A program made the position numbers and the translations under genes. A model generated the notes under the pieces. The model made no database searches. It worked only from the letters and a program-made list of their open reading frames with translations, and had not been told where the DNA came from. A stretch of DNA of 64,000 bases. Origin: Inia geoffrensis (taxonomy: Eukaryota > Chordata > Mammalia > Artiodactyla > Iniidae). Where the stretch lies: positions 69,147,001 through 69,211,000 of the forward strand of contig CM070899.1 of assembly GCA_036417435.1 (NCBI GenBank). The letters are read 5' to 3'. Each line of letters starts with the position of its first letter. The first letter of the stretch is position 1. This document shows, piece after piece, positions 59,272 through 64,000 of this stretch.

Positions 59272-59641
59272 GAAAAAAAAATGTCATGAAGAACCTAGGG
59301 GTAAGACAGGAATAAAGACACAGACCTACTAGAGAATGGACTTGAGGATATGGGGAGGGGGAAGGGTAAGCTCTGACAAAGTGAGAGAGTGGCATGGACA
59401 TATATACAGTACCATACGTAAAATAGGTAGCTAGTGGGAAGCAGCCGCATAGCACAGGGAGATCAGCTAGGTGCTTTGTGACCACCTAGAGCGGTGGGGT
59501 AAGGAGGGTGGGAGGGAGGGAGACGCAAGAGATATGGGAACATATGTATATGTATAACTGATTCACTTTGTTATAAAGCAGAAACTAACACACCGTTGTA
59601 AAGCAATTATAGTCCAATAAAGATGTAAAAAAAAATCATAA
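59272..59641 (+). terminator. L1 3' UTR and polyadenylation signal
   Basis: G-rich 'ggagggtgggagggaggg' (59505-59522) is the guanine-rich tract common to L1 3' UTRs. AATAAA is at 59616-59621, followed by 'gatgt' and a tail of only about 9 A. The tail is short, so it has shrunk since insertion. Confidence 0.9.
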
Positions 59642-59734
59642 TTCCCAGATGTTTAACAGTTGGCTCTCATGAGCCTGTATCAGCCCGGTCTAGCACACCA
59701 GTGGATATCGTTGTTTTATATATCAGTCTTATCT

Positions 59735-59840
59735 ACTGGATTGTGAATTCCTCAAAGCCAGGAATCCTGTATGTGTAGCTATATAACCCTATGAGCTAAT
59801 ATTGTGCTAGGTACAAGATAGATGCTTAGTACATATATTG
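59735..59840 (+). repeat. L2/MIR 3' end, plus strand
   Basis: 'ctggattgtgaattcctcaaagccaggaatcctg', 'attgtgctaggtacaagatagatgcttagtac'. Confidence 0.7.
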
Positions 59841-60229
59841 AGATGTTAGCTTACAGTTGTTTTCCATTGGTGTTCCCATATTCTATTCCACAGTTCAAGC
59901 AATTGTCTTTGATTTCATTGGTTCAGAGAATATGCTGTAGGGTAGAGAAAAGAAATAAATGCATGTGTCTTGTTTTTGTAAGCAAAAAACCTGAGCCCCA
60001 GAGAGAGGAAAGGTTTTAGAGTATAGATCAAATGTTAAGACATTCTATTTGGGTAAATTTTATAAACATTTCTATGTGCTCTAATTACTGGTTTCAGTTA
60101 TTAATTGTGTCATCCAAATTTTCTATATCCTCAACTTTTTTTCCTTGATTTATAAGTTATTGGTAGAAATGTCTTAAAATTTTCATCGTAGAGAATGGAT
60201 TTGCCAATTTCTCCTGAAGGTTTTATCAT
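59841..60229. other. Unique AT-rich DNA
   Basis: Nothing recognised. Confidence 0.5.
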
Positions 60230-61147
60230 TTAAAAAAGAAACTCCTTTTCAATTGTATAATGTAAATAGAGGAAAGTGTACTTATTATTCATATCAAGCC
60301 ATAGTGTTCAGCCTGATGAGTTATGACAAAGTGCATACACCAAGGTGAAGAATCCCAGAAGTCCCCTTTAGGCCACTCCTTGTCACTAGCCCATGTTCTT
60401 TCCCAAACCACTCTCCAAACTTCTAATATCACAAGTTAGTTCTGTTCATCTTTGAGATTCATATAAATGGAATCTGTTTTATATACTTGATTTTTCAATC
60501 AAACTTATGTTTGTGAGACTGTTCATTAATGCAGTTGCATGTAGCTTTATTTTTTTAACTTTCACCATGGTGTAATATTTCCTTATATGAACATATTATA
60601 ATTTATTCATTCTACTGTTGTGAGCATTTAGGTTGTTTCTAGTTTGAGAAAATTAAGAAAAATGTTTGTCTTTTGGAACACATTTCTAAACATTTCGGCT
60701 GGGTATATATCTAGAAGTGAAATTGCTGGTCATATGGTGTACATATGTTCAACTTTAGTGGATAATGCCAGTTTCCCAAAGTGGTTACACCAATTTACAA
60801 TCCTACCTGCAATGTAATGAGAGCTTACATTGTTTTATATCCTTAGAGACACTTGGTATTTTCAGCCTTTTTAATTTTAGTCATTCTAGTGTTACGTGGT
60901 ATTCTCTCGTTGTGTTTTTTGTTTTGTTTTGTTTTGTTTTGTTTTGCGGTACGCAGGCCTCTCACTGTTGTGGCCTCTCCCGTTGCAGAGCACAGGCTCT
61001 GGACGCACAGGCCCAGCGGCCATGGCTCACGGGCCCAGCAGCTCCGTGGCATGTGTGATCTTCCCAGACTGGGGCATAAACCCATGTCCCCTGCATCGGC
61101 CGGTGGACTCTCAACCACTGCGTCACCAGGGAAGCCCTCTCATTGTG
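60230..61147 (-). mobile_element. Old L1M 3' end, minus strand, interrupted by a SINE
   Basis: Reverse L1: 'attcatataaatggaatctgttttatat', 'gggtatatatctagaagtgaaattgctggtcatatgg', 'gtggttacaccaatttacaatccta', 'tttagtcattctagtgttacgtggtatt'. The SINE at 60921-61137 sits at its right part, next to the border of a second L1 starting about 61148. Confidence 0.8.
60921..61137 (-). mobile_element. CHR-2 type SINE, minus strand
   Basis: A (gtttt)n tail in reverse (60921-60945), 'gcggtacgcaggcctctcactg', the B-box region and the end 'gtcaccagggaagccc'. Target duplication tctcgttgtgtttttt (60905-60920) and tctcattgtgtttttt (61138-61153), 16 bp with one change. Confidence 0.96.
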
Positions 61148-63405
61148 TTTTTTAATTAAACTTTTTATTTTGAGATAATTGTAGATTTATGTGTAGTTGT
61201 AAGAATTTGTATAGAAAAATCCTGGGTTCTCTTGCCCAGTTTCCCCCAGTGGTAACATCTTCCAAAACTATAATATTATATCACAAACAGGGTATTAACA
61301 GTAATGCAGTCAAGACAAAGAACATTTTCATCACTATAAGGGAATTCCCATCACTACTCATTTTGCACTTTTACAGCCATGTCTAATTCCTTTCTACTCC
61401 ACCTGCTCCTTAACCTCTTACAACTACTAATCTGTTCTCCATTTCTATAATTTATCATTTCAAGGGAGCTATATAAATGGGTCATACAGTACATAATCTT
61501 TAGGGATTGGCATTTTTACCCAGAATAATTGTCTAGAGATTCATTCAGATTGTTGCACATATCAAATTTCTTCCTTTTTGGGGGGATGAATAATAGTTCA
61601 TAGTATAGATGTACCACAGTTTAACCATTCACCCATTGAAGGACATCTGAATTTCCAATTTTTGGCTATTACAAATAAAGCTGCTGTAAATATTCATGTG
61701 TAAGTTTTCACGTGAATGTAACTTTTCATTTCTCCAGGATAAATGCCCAGTAGTGTAATTGCTGAGTCATACAATAGTTGCATACTTAGTTTTTTAAGAA
61801 ACCAAATTGCTTTCTAGAGTGGCTATACCATTTTCCATTCCCAACAACAATGTATGAGTCATCCAGTTTCTTCACTCCCTTGCCATTGTTTCTTGTCATT
61901 ATTGTTTTTCAGTCACACTGATTTGTGTGTCGTGATATATCATTGTGGTTTTCGTTTGCATTAACCTTAATGATTAATGATGTTGAACATTTTTCATGTG
62001 CTTATTTGCCATCTGTTCCTGTTCTTCAGTGAAATATCTCTTCAAGTCTTTTGCCCATTTTCTAATTGGATTTTTCCTTTTTTATGGTTGAGTTTTGAGA
62101 ATACTTTATATAGCCTAGATACTTTGTTGGATATGTTGTTTGCAAATACTTTTCCCCAGTCTGTAGCTTATCTTTTTATCCTTTAATAGGATCTTTCATG
62201 GAGAAAAAGTGTTTAAATTTGATGGAGTCAAACTTTTCAGTTCTTTCTTCTACAGATTGTATATTTGGTGTCAAGTTCAGGAACTGTTATCTAGTCCTAG
62301 ATCAAAGATTCTGTCCTATTTTTTTTGGTAGAAGTTTTATAGTTTTACACCTTACATGTAAATTCATTATCAATTACAAATTAATTTTTGTATTAGGTGT
62401 GATATTTAGGTTGAAGTTCTTTTCTTTTTTTTAAAATCTATGGCTCGCAATTGCTCTAGCACTATTTGTTGAAAAGGCTTCCTTTCCTTCATTGAATGTT
62501 TTTTTTCATGTTTGTCAAGCATCAGTTGGGCAAATTGGTATGGGTCTATTTCTGGGCTCTCCATTTTCTTCCATTGATCTATGTGTCTATCTCTGCCAGT
62601 TGTACACAATTTTGATTATTATAACTATATAATAAATCTTGAAATTAGGTAGACTGATTCCTTCCACTGTATTTTTAGTTTCATAATTGTTTCAGTTAGT
62701 CTAGTCCCTTTGCCTTTCCATATATATTTTTGGAATAATTTTGTCTGTAATATATAATAATATATATATAATTTTGACTTTAAAATACTTTGGGGATTTT
62801 GATAGCAATTGCGTTAAACCGATATATAAATTTGGAGAAAATCAACATCTTTACTCTGTTGAGTCTCCTAATTCATGAAAATGGTATTTCTCTTCATTAA
62901 TTTAGATTGTCTTTGATTTCTTTTATTAGTGTTGCATTGATTTTAGTATATAAATCCTCTACATTTTAAATATTTACATTTAAATATTTCATTTTTTAGT
63001 GATTGTAAATGGTGTTGTATTTTTAATTTCAGTGTCCACATGTCCATTCTAGTATATGGAAATACAACTTGTTTTTGTATGATTATTTTGTAATCCCATA
63101 ACCTTGGTGATCTTACTTATTAGTTCCAGGAATGTTTTTGTAGATTCCTTGAGATTTTTCTATGTAGACAGTCATGTCATCTGCAAAAGGGAAAGCTTTA
63201 TATATTTTTTGTAATCTGTATGCATTTTCTTTTCTTTTCTTGTTGCATGGACTAAAACTTCTAGTACTGTTTGAATAAGGATAATGAAAGCATAGATTCT
63301 TGCCTTAGTCCCAAGTGTAGTGGAAAAACTTTCAGTCTTCAGTCTTTCTCCATTAAGTATAATATTTTCTGTATGTTATTTGTTGATGCTGTTTATCAAA
63401 TTGAG
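61148..63405 (-). mobile_element. L1M 3' half, minus strand
   Basis: Its 3' end is at the low coordinate ('aattaaactttttattttgagataattgtag'). Then come the 3' UTR ('cagtttcccccagtggtaacatcttccaaaac') and the reverse of ORF2: the minus frame 62406-62609 reads GRDRHIDQWKKMESPEIDPYQF, the C-terminal ORF2p region. It continues toward the RT region until about 63405. Frames are broken. It belongs to an old L1MC/MD-like subfamily. Confidence 0.87.
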
Positions 63406-63640
63406 GTTGTACCTAGACAAGTGTTTAGATACACAGGTAAATTGCATAAGCTCCATCCTCAAGGAGCTCAAAGTTTAATGGAGGAGACAAATTCAAACAG
63501 ATAACTAAAATACAATGATGAAAATACGTGTAAGACATTACAGGAACTCAAGAAAGGGGGAAATAGCAATGTGTAACCTAGAGTGGGGACAGGTGTGAAG
63601 GTCATGAAAGGTACGTTAAAGGGCCCATGCCTGAACTGAG
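63406..63640 (-). repeat. L2 3' end, minus strand
   Basis: 'aggtaaattgcataagctccatcctcaaggagctcaaagtttaatggaggagac' and 'gaacatcaagaaaggggg'-like continuation (caggaactcaagaaaggggg). Confidence 0.7.
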
Positions 63641-63699
63641 TCTCCCCCACAGTCAACATTTTATTATGGAAATTTTAAGTATACAGCTAAGTTAAAAGA

Positions 63700-64000
63700 A
63701 TTTTAGAGTTTCCACATCAAGAACCTAGAAAAAGAAGAGCAATATAAACCCATTGTATTCAGAAAGAAGGAAATAATTAAGATTAGAACAGAAATCAATA
63801 AAAGTTAAAACATAAAAGTAGAATGAACCAGTGAAACCAAGATCTGGTCCTTTGAAATATCAATAAAAGTGACAAATCTCCAGCAAGACTGACAAAGAAA
63901 AAAGAAAAAACACAAATTACCAATGTCAGGAATGAAACAGGATATCAGTACATACCCTGCATACATCAAAAGGATAATACAGGATTACTATGAACAACTC
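63700..64000 (+). mobile_element. L1M ORF2 fragment, continues past the right edge
   Basis: 'cctagaaaaagaagagcaatataaaccc', 'agattagaacagaaatcaataaaa', 'gatctggtcctttgaaatatcaataaaag' and 'tatgaacaactc' match the ORF2 segment between endonuclease and RT (compare 56410-56700). Sense orientation. Confidence 0.88.

Larger units (their letters stand above)
52499..59641 (+). mobile_element. Full-length L1 retrotransposon
   Basis: Complete 7.1-kb element: 2.0-kb 5' UTR, ORF1, 58-base spacer, ORF2 and 3' UTR, ending with AATAAA and a short A tail. Target duplication ttcccagatg at 52489-52498 and 59642-59651, extendable by two bases with one mismatch. ORF1 is open throughout, but ORF2 has many nonsense changes and shifts. 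It can no longer move on its own, although its RNA could still be expressed or move in trans. The 3' end matches the truncated minus-strand pieces at 2054-2789 and 29207-31290. Full length is uncommon because most L1 insertions are truncated. Confidence 0.96.

Noticed and set aside
1..64000. Functional tRNA genes suggested by A/B-box-like sequences
   Set aside because: All clear A/B boxes lie in CHR or MIR SINEs. No cloverleaf with an intact acceptor stem was seen outside them.

Overview
The window looks like nuclear DNA from a cetacean (whale or dolphin, species not resolvable). It is an AT-rich, repeat-filled mammalian stretch in which I recognise no host protein-coding gene and no RNA gene. 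The diagnosis rests on at least ten tRNA-derived SINE copies of the CHR type typical of the whale/hippo lineage. These open with a 'cttccctggtggcgcagtgg' head and carry a 'gggttcgtgcccc' B-box region. A full-length young L1 of the kind found in whales supports it, as do older elements shared by all placental mammals (L2, MIR, MER5, MER1-type hAT, a Tigger-like element, MLT1, ERV-L). The region is either intergenic or inside a very large intron.

Layout. 1-7 kb: mixed CHR SINEs, L1 fragments, MIR, L2 and an LTR. 7.3-11.3 kb: repeat-poor, possibly regulatory. 11.3-13.1 kb: a long L2 copy with traces of its reverse transcriptase, split by a SINE. 13.5-13.9 kb: solo MLT1 LTR. 13.9-16.2 kb: unique. 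16.2-18.5 kb: GA microsatellite, nested L1M pieces, a SINE, another L1 tail and a Tigger-like DNA transposon. 18.5-23.9 kb: largely unique. 24-26.2 kb: hAT element with a perfect 8-bp target duplication, then an L2 split by an L1. 29.2-31.3 kb: an L1 on the minus strand that has lost most of ORF2 and kept both ends. 32-35.1 kb and 36.9-40.5 kb: two ERV-L relics in opposite orientations. The first is pierced by a tandem SINE pair flanked by a single target duplication. 40.6-50 kb: old L1, L2, MIR and MER5 pieces with unique DNA between. 52.5-59.6 kb: a 7.1-kb full-length L1 with a 2-kb 5' UTR, an uninterrupted ORF1 and a dead ORF2. 59.7-64 kb: layered old L1s, a SINE and L2, with a further L1M fragment running off the right edge.

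How it works together. The only products with plausible activity are retrotransposon parts: the L1 5' UTR promoter, its ORF1 protein and the pol III promoters inside the SINEs. SINE and L1 copies usually sit between target duplications, so the order of insertion can be read from the nesting (SINE into L1, SINE into L2, L1 into L2, L1 into L1, SINE into ERV-L). I found no new biological system. The best leads are the dimeric SINE insertion, the internally deleted L1, the intact-ORF1 full-length L1 and a few repeat-poor blocks that may be conserved non-coding DNA. Family names are by recognition, not by a database search, and most repeat borders are accurate only to roughly 5-30 bases unless a target duplication is given.
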